From contig JAPQWV010000361.1 in NCBI GenBank assembly GCA_027422505.1, positions 434,001 to 498,000 on the forward strand: DNA of 64,000 bases. Direction: 5' to 3'. Under the pieces are notes generated by a model. The model was given only the letters and a program-made list of their open reading frames with translations, had not been told where the DNA came from and made no database searches. Below, in pieces: positions 42,099 through 52,197 of the stretch; positions within the stretch are counted from its first letter, which is position 1, and each line of letters starts with the position of its first letter. Position numbers and translations under genes: made by a program. Source of the DNA: Craterostigma plantagineum. Its lineage: Eukaryota > Streptophyta > Magnoliopsida > Lamiales > Linderniaceae.

Positions 42099-44496
42099 AT
42101 GAACGCATCATTATTATTAACCTCTTTCCCAATCAGCCCAAGGAGAAGAAACAATAACGTCCACTCATTCGCCACAGATATCCATCACAAAAGATCATCA
42201 CTCCCTTACACCGCTCCGAATAACAGAAATCCCATCACAAGGTTGTTCGAAAAGATATTCAAACCCTTAGACGATCTCATATCTCAATTCCTCGACTTAC
42301 CCCTTCGCCCTTCCTTAGACCCTAACCGCGTTTTGTCTGGCAATTCCGCGCCCGTCGCCGAACTTCCTCCCACAAAATGTGAAACGATCGAAGGCTCTCT
42401 TCCCAACTGCTTAGACGGCGGCGCATACATTCGAAACGGTCCAAACCCTCAGTTCGTTCCAAAGGGTCGTCGCCGGTGCCCTTACCACGTCTTCGACGGC
42501 GATGGAATGCTTCACGTAATAACGATCTCCAAGGGCAAAACCGTCTTTTGTTGCCGTTACGTCGAGACTTATAAATACCTCGTCGAAAGAGAGTTAGGGT
42601 ATTCCATATTTATAAGTCCCTTCTCTTCGTTCAATGGCGTAATGGCTTCATTAGCGCGCTGTGCAGTAGCCGTGGGGCGTATTATTGCGGGCTGTATCGA
42701 CCCTTTGAGGAATGGCTTGGGAACTGCAAACACTAGCGTGGCTTTGTTGGGCGAGAAATTGTTTGCCTTGTGCGAAAGCGATCTGCCTTATGAGATACAG
42801 CTTATGTCCAATGGAGATGTGAAGACCATTTCTCGCCATGATTTCAAGGCGAAGAAGTCGCTCTTGAACATGACCGCTCATCCTAAGATCGATTTTCGTA
42901 CGGGCGAAATCTTTGCGTTTCGATGCAGCTTAATTTCTCCGTTCTTGAGACTCTTTAAGATTGATGGTTCGAATGGAGAGAAGGGCCAAGATTTACCCAT
43001 CATGTCCATGAGGGGACGGCGACCTTCCTTCTTGCACGACTTTGCCATTACGAAGAACTATATCGTCTTCGAGGAGACGCAGTTTGTGGTCGACGTAATG
43101 GAGATGTTGATCGAAGGAAAGTCTTCGCCTTTAATGGTGGACGAAGGAAGAACGCCCCGAATAGGAATTTTGCCGAGAAATGCTGTGGATGAAAGCCAAC
43201 TTATATGGATCGATGCGCATGGGCTTAACATGCTTCACTTTGTCAATGCTTGGGAAGAAGATGAGTATGGCTATAAGATTGTGAACATTGGCCCTAACAC
43301 GGGGTTATGCAATCGTGGGCTCTCGATTCATTACGTTCGACACTAGAGAAGATCACCATCGATGTCAAGGCGAGGAGTATACTCAGAAGGGATCCATTGT
43401 TGTCCATGGAGTCGTCGTCTATAGACTTTGCCGCCGTTAACCCTTGTTATGGAAGAAAGACGAGGTCGGTTGACTTTTTGGATTTTTATGCTATGAGTCA
43501 AGGGGTGAATAGGTGAAGCAATTTAGGGAAAGTTAAACCCAAAACCCTAATTATAGCTCGCAATTAATATGCATGGAGCCGGAAATAATGACTTGGACTA
43601 GATTTGTTTTCTCTTTCCTCTAATTAAGCGCCACCCCTATCCAATTCAGCATCACCAGCGCATTTTGGGCTGCATTTAGGTTTTTTGGATTAACTATCCT
43701 GAAATTGCTTAAACTTTGATATTTACACGACTAAACTTTATTTTCTCTTTCGTTCAATTAAGCTCGTATTTTTTTATTTATTTACTTAGAGGGGTGTTTA
43801 ATTGGAAGAAAGAGAAAGCAAATTTAGCGCAAGTAAGCATCTATGGTGCTGACGTGTATAAATTTCTAGCTGACATTAGGTTATGGGTCAAGTGTCCTAA
43901 AAGTTCAATTTTCATAGTTTGCAAGACTTTGTTACTCTTAAGTGCCCTGAACTTATTTCAATTTTGATAATTACATGCAACCATTAACCTAAGTGTCCTT
44001 AAAACGATACCCCTCCAATATATATGACTAAGAAAATAATTAATCCTGGCAATTCTAATCTACTTCAATTTGTTGTCTGATTGTTCCAATTCTCCACTTT
44101 CTTTTTTTTTTCAATTGTATATATAGATACGTGTAAGCAGCAATCGCTGCACCAACGCCAAAGGTGTCGGGGATATTGAAGATAGATACGGCTTCGAATT
44201 GCTCGGTGGCTAGCCGATTGTACGGGGCGGGCTGTTATCGAGGTGAGCCATTTTTCGTGCCGAATAGTTCTTTGCAATCTAATAACGATGACGGGGAAGA
44301 AGACGATGGTTATTTAGTGACGTATTTGCACGATGAGAATGAACAAGAATCATATTTTTTGGTTATGAACGCCAAATCGCCATCTTTAGATATTGTTGCT
44401 AGGGTTAGGTTGCCTCAACGTGTACCCTATGGCTTTCATGGAGTCTTTGTTAGGGAGTGTGATCTTCATGTCGTGAATAAACAATATATGAAATAA
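42099..44496 (+). pseudogene. CCD4: Carotenoid cleavage dioxygenase 4-like, two exons, frameshift and nonsense
   Basis: CCD4 enzymes are plastid non-haem iron enzymes that cleave carotenoids to apocarotenoids. Exon 1 (42099-43464) encodes a Ser/Arg/Asn-rich transit-like N-terminus, LDDLISQFLDLPLRPSLDP, GAYIRNGPNPQF and FDGDGMLHVI. Three of the four iron-binding His are seen: TAHPKID (residue 261), LHDFAIT (313) and LHFVNAW (380). Exon 2 (from 44127) holds SGILKID, ASRLYGAGC and the fourth His in YGFHGVF (44437-44439). The intron 43465-44126 begins GTCGGT and ends in a T-rich tract plus ATATAG. Two lesions are visible. A frameshift lies near 43295-43306 (the frame otherwise stops at 43346). 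A TAA at 44134-44136 stands where CCD4 proteins have Tyr in the RYVYAA block. An extra RRRC after PKG is unusual. Without these the length (about 580) fits CCD4. A sequencing error at one site cannot be excluded, but two lesions favour a pseudogene. Confidence 0.8.
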
Positions 44497-45123
44497 AAAA
44501 TCTCTTTTAATTTTCTTTTTATTTTGGGATGAATACGCTTAAATATCAGAAGAAATTGCCGTGAAGAATAAAAAATTTCCCCAACTGGCAACCTAACGTC
44601 ATATTCATAAAAGTAAAGTAGACTTTCGCTCGTGGATATCCGCTCATTTCAAACATTGCGTAGACGTACCAAATTTGTGTGTCTTACGTTTATCTTTGAT
44701 CCAATTAATCAATAAATCACCTCTTCACGTAAAAAAGTTTAAATTTGCGTTAAGTATATCATATTTTATTTTATCTATTTTATTGTGACACAAGTCGTTT
44801 CACGTCTAAATTGATTTTTTGTTTCTTACTGTATTAGACGTGAAATTTTTCATTTAACAGATGGTCGCGAGAGGATTTAACGCCAAATTGTTTTTATCAT
44901 GTTAAAGACCACATCACGTAAAAGTTTATATTAAATCATCAAACTAGATAATTGTGATGATAACAAGGATGAACTGAACAGAGGACGAGCAAAAGTTCAG
45001 AAATAAGTTTTTATGTCTTTATAATAATCCTACTGTAGTCGTTGTTATATGGCGATTCTATAAGTTAGGTTATTTTGGGTATTTCATAGTTTCAAAGCTA
45101 CCTTATATATATGTATGTATCGA
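44497..45123. other. Intergenic, followed by remnant of an old copia LTR
   Basis: No gene is seen. From about 44950 the sequence may be LTR of an old copia element: the GC-rich MITE at 45124-45645 splits it and a PBS-like site follows at 45728. Confidence 0.4.
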
Positions 45124-45645
45124 TAGAGCAGTCAAATTGGCCCGTGGCCCGCGGGCCGGCCCGCCCCGCCCCCCAAAATGGACGGGCTGGGCTGCATTAT
45201 TTAAGGCCTGAACGGGCCAGCCCGCGCGGGCCGTGGGCTTGGCGGGGCGGGCTAGCCCGCGGGCCGGCCCGCCATAATTCAACTAATAAAAAAATATAAA
45301 TTATATATAAACTAAATATTAAATATAGAACATAATATTAAATTAGTTAGAAAATTTAATTAATGATACATTAATTATGTCTAATTAATATCACATTTAT
45401 TATCAAATACATAATTAATAACATATTTATCCATAGTTGTTTAATAAATACCATAATTAAATAAAATTATTAGTAAAACATTAAAAAATATATATTTTCT
45501 GGCGGGCGGGCCGGGCCCGCTAGGCCCGCGGCCCGCCGCGGGGCGGGGCGGTCCCCCATTTTTTAGGCCCGCCCCGCCCCGCCAGGTGGCGGGCTTTGGC
45601 GGGCGGCGGGCCAACCCGGCCCGGCCCGCCATATTGACAGTACTA
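45124..45645. mobile_element. GC-rich-ended hAT-type MITE
   Basis: An 8-bp target duplication TGTATCGA is perfect (45116-45123 and 45646-45653). The ends TAGAGCAGTCAAATTGGC and (reverse complement) TAGTACTGTCAATATGGC form an imperfect hAT-like inverted repeat. Subterminal regions are very rich in GGCCCG/CGGGCC on both sides (45140-45275 and 45500-45635), while the middle is AT-rich. The open stretches over the GC-rich ends are not genes. Confidence 0.85.
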
Positions 45646-45740
45646 TGTATCGAGCTAATGAAAAACACTGTATTCACATTTTTATCAGTAGAATTTGTTC
45701 TTCTTCTTCACAATCAGATTCTTGTTATGGTGTCAGAGCG
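45646..45740 (+). repeat. End of an old copia LTR and PBS-like site
   Basis: After the MITE the sequence continues to TGGTGTCAGAGCG (45728-45740), one mismatch from the initiator tRNA-Met PBS TGGTATCAGAGC. It is preceded by LTR-end-like sequence. No gag follows, so the element is a relic. Confidence 0.5.
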
Positions 45741-46300
45741 CTAAGCTCGCCGCTGCGTTTATATCTTTCCTTCTTCAGTATGATCAATCGAAAAGAGCAC
45801 ATTCAAGATAAGTTATTCTTCAGACTATCAAGATTTATTCAACTCTGAGAGAAGCCGTTGATTCTCGATTCAAGAATCCCATTCCTTCAAGTTTTCTTTT
45901 CAATCGAGAGATACTGATTCATAGCAATGGTGTCCAGGTAGTTTGGATGGTTAAGAGACGCCCCGATAGCAGGATCATTGCTTTGGTGCCACATATCAGT
46001 GGTGGATACTAATTTTGGCTCCGATGCCGCGCACCATGGATCCCTTAAGAGTGTTCTTCCGGTCAAGACAATATGATAACGATACGTCTCGTTTGTCGCG
46101 TTTGTCCATAGCAGATTTGTATCTTTCTGCGTTGCTATAAATTACAGAAATCAACTCAGAGATTATATTTCCAATTTTGGCCAATTCTCTATGCTTATAA
46201 ATTCGAGGCTTCAGATTCAGAAATAAACGTCAGAGAGACACCAAGGACTTTTAAAGCATTAAATTCTATCAACGTAGTTCATCCAATATTATTTTCAAAG
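45741..46300. other. Intergenic, no gene recognised
   Basis: AT-rich DNA. A minus-strand open stretch 45996-46184 has no recognisable domain. Confidence 0.4.
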
Positions 46301-46304
46301 ATGG

Positions 46305-46650
46305 GAAGTATGAAACTTCGTCTCGGGACATAACTCTTTTTATTAAAAGCATTTTGAAAATCTCTCGAAGTTGCACGTCTCGAATCAAAGCTCGAAGGCC
46401 GTATACTACGAAACTTCGCCAGGCGATATAAGTCTTTTTATTAAAAGCATTCCAAAATTTCTCATCCGTATCCGGATTGAAACTCGAAGGCAGAATAGCA
46501 CGAAACTTCGTCAAACGATGTAAGTCTTTTTATTAAAATCATTCCGAAATTCTTTAAAGTTGTTCGTATTCAGATTAAAACTCGAAGGCAAATACCAAAG
46601 TGCGAAGCTTCGTTAGACGATTCTTTTTTGTTAAAAGCATCTCAAATTGC
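46305..46650. repeat. Four diverged tandem units of about 92-98 bp
   Basis: Each unit has GAAACTTCGTC, a TTTTTATTAAAAGCAT core and AAACTCGAAGGC. The cores begin at 46341, 46439, 46531 and 46629 (spacings 98, 92 and 98). No coding frame is conserved between units. Confidence 0.75.
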
Positions 46651-47254
46651 CTCGAAGTTCGTGATCAAGCTCAAAAGCCCACGAACAAACGTTCAAGAAA
46701 ACCCCTTTATATAAAAATCAAGTTCAAGTGTTTGCGTAGTGATCAAACCCAAGGTCCACCCAGAAATGCCCGTATTTCGAAAGCGCCCACCAAGTCTAAG
46801 CGTTAAGCTCGTCATCAAGCTAACAAACGCACCAACAAAATTCAACAATATCGCTTTGACAAATCTTAAGAAGATTATTAAGATTCGTGATCAAGCCTAA
46901 AGGCCCTCCAATGAACTTTTAAAAGAATGCCCAAATCAAAATCCAATATCAATGATTTTCGGAAGTCCTTTTTAAGTTATTGGGTGAATAATTAGTGGAA
47001 GAAGTTGTGATAGAACCCACAAATTGTATATCGAAGATGTCAAGTTCATTTGCACTATTTTTCAGATGTTTGATATTCAAAAATGAAATACGCTTTTAAC
47101 ACACTTTTATTTTTCACCAAAAAGCTTTTCGACCTTTACACTTTAAGCAATTATTAATGTTGTTGTTGCTTCTGTTGTTTGGAATTCTTGTGAATTCCTA
47201 AACCCGCATGCTTCGAGAGCACGTGTTGAAGAAATCATAGGCCGTTACAGGTTC
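46651..47254. other. Intergenic, flank of the gag-only element
   Basis: AT-rich sequence without a recognised gene. Fragments of the CTCGAAG/AAGCCC words of the neighbouring tandem units occur up to about 46920. Confidence 0.4.
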
Positions 47255-47673
47255 TGTTGGGCTTAGGCCCATGTTTGTGCCTTTGTTGTTTATCCCACAC
47301 CGGATAGAACAAGAAGGCATGAGGGTTCCCTCTCCTATATAAGGAGGGCTATACCCTGATTTATAGACACACCAACACATTAGAAAGTTATTTGTGTTAA
47401 CAATTAACTCTAAGAAAATTCCCTTCGGGTGAGAGTTTGGGTTAGCGGGTGAAATAACTTTCGGGTCGTTGTTGTCGGGTTTTGGGTGTAGGCGAGCGTA
47501 GAAGAATTGTGTGATTGTAATATTCACATAGTGAATTTTCTGCGGCCTTGTTGCCCGGGTGGTTTTTCCCTCTTCTTTAACAGAGGGTTTTCCACGTTAA
47601 ATCTGTGTGTTCTCCAGTTTATTATTTCCGGCGGATCTTGGGCGGAATTTCGGTACGGCCGGATTTCCCAACA
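47255..47673 (+). repeat. 5' LTR of the gag-only element
   Basis: Starts TGTTGGGCTTAGGCCC and ends CCCAACA. A TATA box (CTATATAAGG, about 47335-47344) lies in it. Confidence 0.95.
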
Positions 47674-47812
47674 AGTGGTATCAGAGCGAGGTTAAACCTA
47701 GTTTGTTCGTGCGGTGGAGCTAGCGACGGGTGGAGCTTGAGGGCAGAAGGGTTTTCGACAGACGAGTTGCTGTTCCGTTTTCTGCAAAGTTCTTGTTCGC
47801 TAATCCACAAGG

Positions 47813-48664
47813 ATGTCCGGAAGTAGATTTTCAAATCTGGCGAGGTTTGATGTGGAGAAGTTCGACGGAAGAATCAATTTTGGCTTGTGGCAAGTGCAAG
47901 TCAAGGATGTGTTGATTCAGTCGGGGTTACACAAGGCTTTGAAGGGCAAGGAAGTTCCTAAAGGCGGTGATACCAGCAGCACTGAGGAAACAGCTGGGAG
48001 CAAATCTGGAATGAGCAACGACGATTGGGAGGAACTGGATTTGAGAGCGGCAAGTGCGATACGACTGTGTCTGGCCAAGAATATTCTTGCAAACGTGCAT
48101 GGAAGTTCGGCGGCAAAAGCATTGTGGGAGAAGCTTGAGGAGTTGTATCAGACTAAAGGCGTCTCAAATAGGGTGTATCTGAAGGAGCAATTTCACACAT
48201 TGCGGATGACTGAAGGTCAGAGTATTTCAGATCACTTAAGCGTTCTCAATGGAATCGTCTCGGAGCTGGAATCCATTGGAGTGAAGATTGACGATGAGGA
48301 TCAGGCGTTGAGACTCATCTGGTCTCTTCCACCTTCTTATGAACACATGAAGCCGATCTTGATTCATGGGAAGGAGAAGATTGTATTTTCTGAAGTCACC
48401 GGTAAACTTCTTGCGGAGGAGAGAAGGCTAGATGGTGGACGGAACAATTCACCGGAAGATCAAGCTTTGTTCGTCGGTGGCGGAAAGAAGAGGAACTCCA
48501 AGGGGAAGCAAGCTGCAATTTGTTGGATGTGTGGACAATCTGGGCACGTGAAAAGAAATTGTCTGAAAGGTGGAGCAGGTTCGGCAAGCAGCTCCAAGTC
48601 GGTAAGTGGAGATACCGAGAAAGACGCTAATTTTGTCTCTCTCTCCACGGATGAGTTTTTCTGA
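47813..48664 (+). CDS. Copia Gag (intact, 283 codons)
   Basis: The full copia Gag fold is present: N-terminal FDGRINFGLWQVQVKDVLIQ, the UBN2 core with AKALWEKLEELYQTKGVSNRVYLKEQF, SDHLSVLNGIVSELESIGV and LIWSLPPSYEHM. A CCHC zinc knuckle CWMCGQSGHVKRNC lies at residues about 241-254. It forms the virus-like particle of the family and binds RNA. There is no stop or shift. It stands alone: no protease or polymerase follows. The start ATG at 47813 lies 125 bp after the PBS. Confidence 0.92.
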   Translation: MSGSRFSNLARFDVEKFDGRINFGLWQVQVKDVLIQSGLHKALKGKEVPKGGDTSSTEETAGSKSGMSNDDWEELDLRAASAIRLCLAKNILANVHGSSAAKALWEKLEELYQTKGVSNRVYLKEQFHTLRMTEGQSISDHLSVLNGIVSELESIGVKIDDEDQALRLIWSLPPSYEHMKPILIHGKEKIVFSEVTGKLLAEERRLDGGRNNSPEDQALFVGGGKKRNSKGKQAAICWMCGQSGHVKRNCLKGGAGSASSSKSVSGDTEKDANFVSLSTDEFF

Positions 48665-48997
48665 GAGAGACAAGGGCGTCCTTATGGCATGTCGCTAAGT
48701 GTCATGAGAGAGGGGCGCATTACTATTAGCGGGTCCACAGTTTACACACGGGCATTGGTTTGGCGTTGATGCAAGGTGTGTGGTGGAAATTTCATGTCGA
48801 GGGCTGATGAACTTCCTGGCAAGCCAAGCGTGGAAGTTGCACCATAGATTTCAGCAAGGTTATTTCGACATGGGCCGAAGAAATGCTTGGATGTGATTCC
48901 AAGTGGATATGCTTTTATGGTGGAGCATGGTAGCGGAAGCTATGTGGATCTTCGCCAAGTGAAGGTGTCAAGGCGGACAAAGTCACAAGGTGGAGGT
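48665..48997 (+). other. Non-coding 3' internal region of the gag-only element
   Basis: About 330 bp without a long frame, ending in a purine-rich CAAGGTGGAGG that could serve as polypurine tract before the LTR. Confidence 0.6.
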
Positions 48998-49416
48998 TGT
49001 TGGGCTTAGGCCCATGTTTGTGCCTTTGTTGTTTATCCCACACCGGATAGAACAAGAAGGCATGAGGGTTCCCTCTCCTATATAAGGAGGGCTATACCCT
49101 GATTTATAGACACACCAACACATTAGAAAGTTATTTGTGTTAACAATTAACTCTAAGAAAATTCCCTTCGGGTGAGAGTTTGGGTTAGCGGGTGAAATAA
49201 CTTTCGGGTCGTTGTTGTCGGGTTTTGGGTGTAGGCGAGCGTAGAAGAATTGTGTGATTGTAATATTCACATAGTGAATTTTCTGCGGCCTTGTTGCCCG
49301 GGTGGTTTTTCCCTCTTCGTTAACAGAGGGTTTTCCACGTTAAATCTGTGTGTTCTCCAGTTTATTATTTCCGGCGGATCTTGGGCGGAATTTCGGTACG
49401 GCCGGATTTCCCAACA
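48998..49416 (+). repeat. 3' LTR of the gag-only element
   Basis: Same length as 47255-47673, with one substitution noticed. Confidence 0.95.
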
Positions 49417-49472
49417 GGTTCGAGGTGGAACGAGCTCGGGACTAGCCAACTCCATAAGGAGAGGGGCAAAAG

Positions 49473-50200
49473 TGTTGAGGAAACGAGCCTGGAACTCGCC
49501 GGAATACGCCGGAAGTGGCCGGAGAAGCTGGCCGGTCGAAGTTGGACTGGGTTCGAGGAACAGTGGCCGTTGGATCGTTGAGCGCGCTAGATCTAAGGGA
49601 CGGACTTTGAAGTTGGGAGATTAAACAATGAACGTCAGATAGCGCGCGAATCATCGAACGGCCAGGGAGCGCTGCAACTTAATCTAACAGATGCCATATG
49701 ACGACCGTCAGATCAAGATCTAATGGCTGAAACTAAAACGCAGGATTTCACTTATTAAAGTGTCACACGACACTTGCTAGTTCTCGCACAACGCATGGTA
49801 AATCTGGAGCGTTGGATTAGATTAAATCAGCGGCTGAAATTGATCGATCCTTAACAATTCAGCAGTATAAAAGCTCTGTAATTTCAGGTTTGAGAGGCTA
49901 TCTTTGCGAGCGTGTAAGTTTCTGTAGAGTGAGTATCTCTGAGTGGAGTGAACACGAAAGTTGTAGAGGGCCGTGAGTGCTGTACTTTTCGTGTTGAGAG
50001 TAAATAGAAACGAGGCTCGGTTGATCCGTGGACGTAGGCTGAACAGGCCGAACCACGTTAAACATTGCTGTCAAGTGTGTGTGTGTAATCGATTGCATTA
50101 TCGAGCTGATTTGAGCTGCGATTGCTCAAATCAGTAAGATCGAGTTGCATACAGTGAAAGACCATTAAATTGCGGTCTCAACGGTAGCTTATTCACAACA
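49473..50200 (+). repeat. 5' LTR of the gag-protease element
   Basis: Begins TGTTGAGGAAACGAGC, ends TTCACAACA, with a TATA box (GTATAAAAGC, about 49864-49873). Confidence 0.93.
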
Positions 50201-50241
50201 AGTGGTGCGGTGAGCGGCGGATCGAGGCGATCTTCAGAGGA

Positions 50242-50988
50242 ATGGCTGCGACGAGGTTTGAGATGGAAATTTTTAATGGTTGCAACGATTTTGGGCTGTG
50301 GAAGCTGAAGATGAGAGCGGTGCTGGTAGAGAAGGGGCTTGAGGAAGGTCTGAAGCCTGAAGCCGAGATGGAGCCGAGCACATTGACAGCAGCTGAGAAG
50401 AAGAAAATCAGAGAAAAAGCTTATTCATCTCTGATTTTGTGTTTGAGTGACAGTGTGCTTCGTAGGGTATCAACGGAGGCCTCGGCGGAAGACTTATGGA
50501 AGAAGCTCGACGTGCTCTACCAGACCAAATCCTTAGCTAGAAGATTGTACCTTAAACAAGCCTTGTACAAATTCAAAATGGTGGAAACCGAACCTCTGGA
50601 AAAACAAGTTGATCAGTTTCAGAAACTGATTTCAGATTTGCTGAATATTGGAGAGGTTTTGAAGGACGAAGTTCAAGCGCTTTTGCTGTTGTGCTCTCTG
50701 CCTCCGAGCCACGAACACTTCAAGGAAGCTATATTGTATGGAAGGGAGAAGATATCAATGGAGGATGTGCTATCAGCACTGAGTTCGAAGCAACTAAACT
50801 CACTATCTTCACCTAAAACTGAAACTGATGTTTCTGCTGCAGATTTGTTGTTTGTGCAGAAGAAGGTGAGCTCGTGGAAGAAGAAAGGCAAGGAGAAGGA
50901 GAAGGTTGAGGCTCGGAGATGTTTCTACTGTGATGAGGTTGGCCACATCATAAGATTTTGCCCAAAAGAGCAAAAGAGAGCACCATAA
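50242..50988 (+). CDS. Copia Gag (248 codons)
   Basis: N-terminal FEMEIFNGCNDFGLWKLKMRAVL, then AEDLWKKLDVLYQTKSLARRLYLKQAL, VDQFQKLISDLLNIGEVL and LLCSLPPSHEHFKEAILYG. A CCHC knuckle CFYCDEVGHIIRFC lies near the C-terminus (residues about 228-241). The frame ends right after the knuckle; protease follows in another frame overlapping by 31 bases. In autonomous copia elements gag and protease are usually one frame, so this may be a small shift or an expression feature. Confidence 0.9.
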   Translation: MAATRFEMEIFNGCNDFGLWKLKMRAVLVEKGLEEGLKPEAEMEPSTLTAAEKKKIREKAYSSLILCLSDSVLRRVSTEASAEDLWKKLDVLYQTKSLARRLYLKQALYKFKMVETEPLEKQVDQFQKLISDLLNIGEVLKDEVQALLLLCSLPPSHEHFKEAILYGREKISMEDVLSALSSKQLNSLSSPKTETDVSAADLLFVQKKVSSWKKKGKEKEKVEARRCFYCDEVGHIIRFCPKEQKRAP

Positions 50989-51449
50989 ATGTTCAAGTGA
51001 GCTCGGCTGTTTTGGAGGATGCTAAGTTCGAGTATGCTGAAGTTCTAGCAGTCTCTGAGGGCAATGAGAGCGAAGAGTGGATACTAGATTCAGGCTCAAG
51101 CACCCACATAACCTTTAACAAGGGCTGGTTGCGAGACTACAAGGAGTTGAAGGGCAGATCCGTTCAACTGGGTGATAAGAAGAGCTGTCAGGTGTTAGGG
51201 ACTGGTTCTGTCCAAATAAGGCTAGCAAGTGGTGCTATTGGACTTCTACGGGACGTGAGGTATCTACCTGAACTAAGGAGGAACATAATCTCCATTGGAG
51301 CGCTGGACAAGAGGGGCTACATCACTAAACTGGCAGCTGGAAAAGCTCAGGTGTGGAAACAGAGTAAGCTGGTGCTGACAGGAAGTTTGAAGCGAGGTAT
51401 CTACGCGCTCGATGAGTGTTCTGTGATGCAAGGCATACATTCCAACTAG
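50958..51449 (+). CDS. Copia protease and start of the GAG-pre-integrase domain
   Basis: The active-site motif WILDSGSSTHIT (about 51078-51113) and the second half QVLGTGSVQIRLASG and LRRNIISIGALDKRGY are typical copia protease. The following AAGKAQVWKQSKLVLTGSLKRGIYAL reaches only the entry of the pre-integrase region, then stops. Catalytic Asp-Ser-Gly is intact. Confidence 0.85.
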   Translation: MPKRAKESTINVQVSSAVLEDAKFEYAEVLAVSEGNESEEWILDSGSSTHITFNKGWLRDYKELKGRSVQLGDKKSCQVLGTGSVQIRLASGAIGLLRDVRYLPELRRNIISIGALDKRGYITKLAAGKAQVWKQSKLVLTGSLKRGIYALDECSVMQGIHSN

Positions 51450-52197
51450 GAAATGTGGAGATGACAAGGATGTACAAGCGCGACCACAGAACGCTGAGGA
51501 TGTGGGAGAAAAGGGCAAGGCAAAAGTGGAGGTCGAAGCAGAAAAGCTGTTTTCTGCTGAGAGCTGTGAGGAAATCAGCTCTGTTGCTGAGGATTCCGAG
51601 GCCGAGGTGGAGCTGTTTACTCCATATGGCGAAGGCACCTCAAAGGCACATGAGAGGGTGACTTCTGAGGTGGAGCTTAGCTCAGAAGAAGCTGAGGAAA
51701 AGAGCAGAATCTCGGGAGAAAACTGCTCTGAAACTCCACCTGATGTTGATTCTATTTCTTCTGAAAATGGTTCTGTAGGTGCTGCTGCGATCTCCACGGC
51801 GAGTGAGGCTAAGGAGAAGGTGCTGGGGAGCTCAAGGAAAACCAGGAAGGCAGCTGAGGAAGACAGAACAAAGGAATTTTCAGAAAGCAAAATGGAAAAG
51901 AGCATCAAGGGGCGAAATGACTCCAAGTGGGAAGTGTCGATCCTACTTGGAGTTGGGAAGTTCTCAGTGGTGGTGCGCAGCTCCTGTGGGAGCTGGCTGA
52001 TCAACCGAGCTGCGACGTGTTTCTTGAGGTGGAGCTTTGATGGCAGATCGAAGCTCAGAACAGAGATTCTCAGGAAAACAGAGGAAGATAATGAGCTGTG
52101 TTCTGGCACGTTTTCAGGCGAGTGTAGCGACTGAGTTTGAGCAGATTCGGGCAAACGAGAAGTTGGGTTCGCAAGTTCACAGTCTCGAGGTGGAGTA
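51450..52197 (+). other. Remnant region between protease and 3' LTR with an acidic frame
   Basis: A 210-codon frame (51502-52134) is rich in Glu, Ser and Lys (EVELSSEEAEEKSR), with no recognised polymerase domain. It may derive from the variable integrase C-terminal or linker region after a large deletion of pol. The C-terminal part (SKWEVSILLGVGKFSVVV) is not recognised. Confidence 0.5.

Larger units (their letters stand above)
47255..49416 (+). mobile_element. Gag-only non-autonomous copia element (TR-GAG type), recent
   Basis: Two 419-bp LTRs (47255-47673 and 48998-49416) differ by a single base by eye (CTTCTTTAAC versus CTTCGTTAAC). The PBS TGGTATCAGAGC is at 47676-47687, and the 5-bp target duplication GGTTC is perfect (47250-47254 and 49417-49421). 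The only gene is gag. This is the layout of terminal-repeat retrotransposons with Gag domain described in plants. Confidence 0.95.

Noticed and set aside
45111..45677. Pro/Ala/Gly-rich open frames
   Set aside because: They lie in the GC-rich ends of a hAT MITE.
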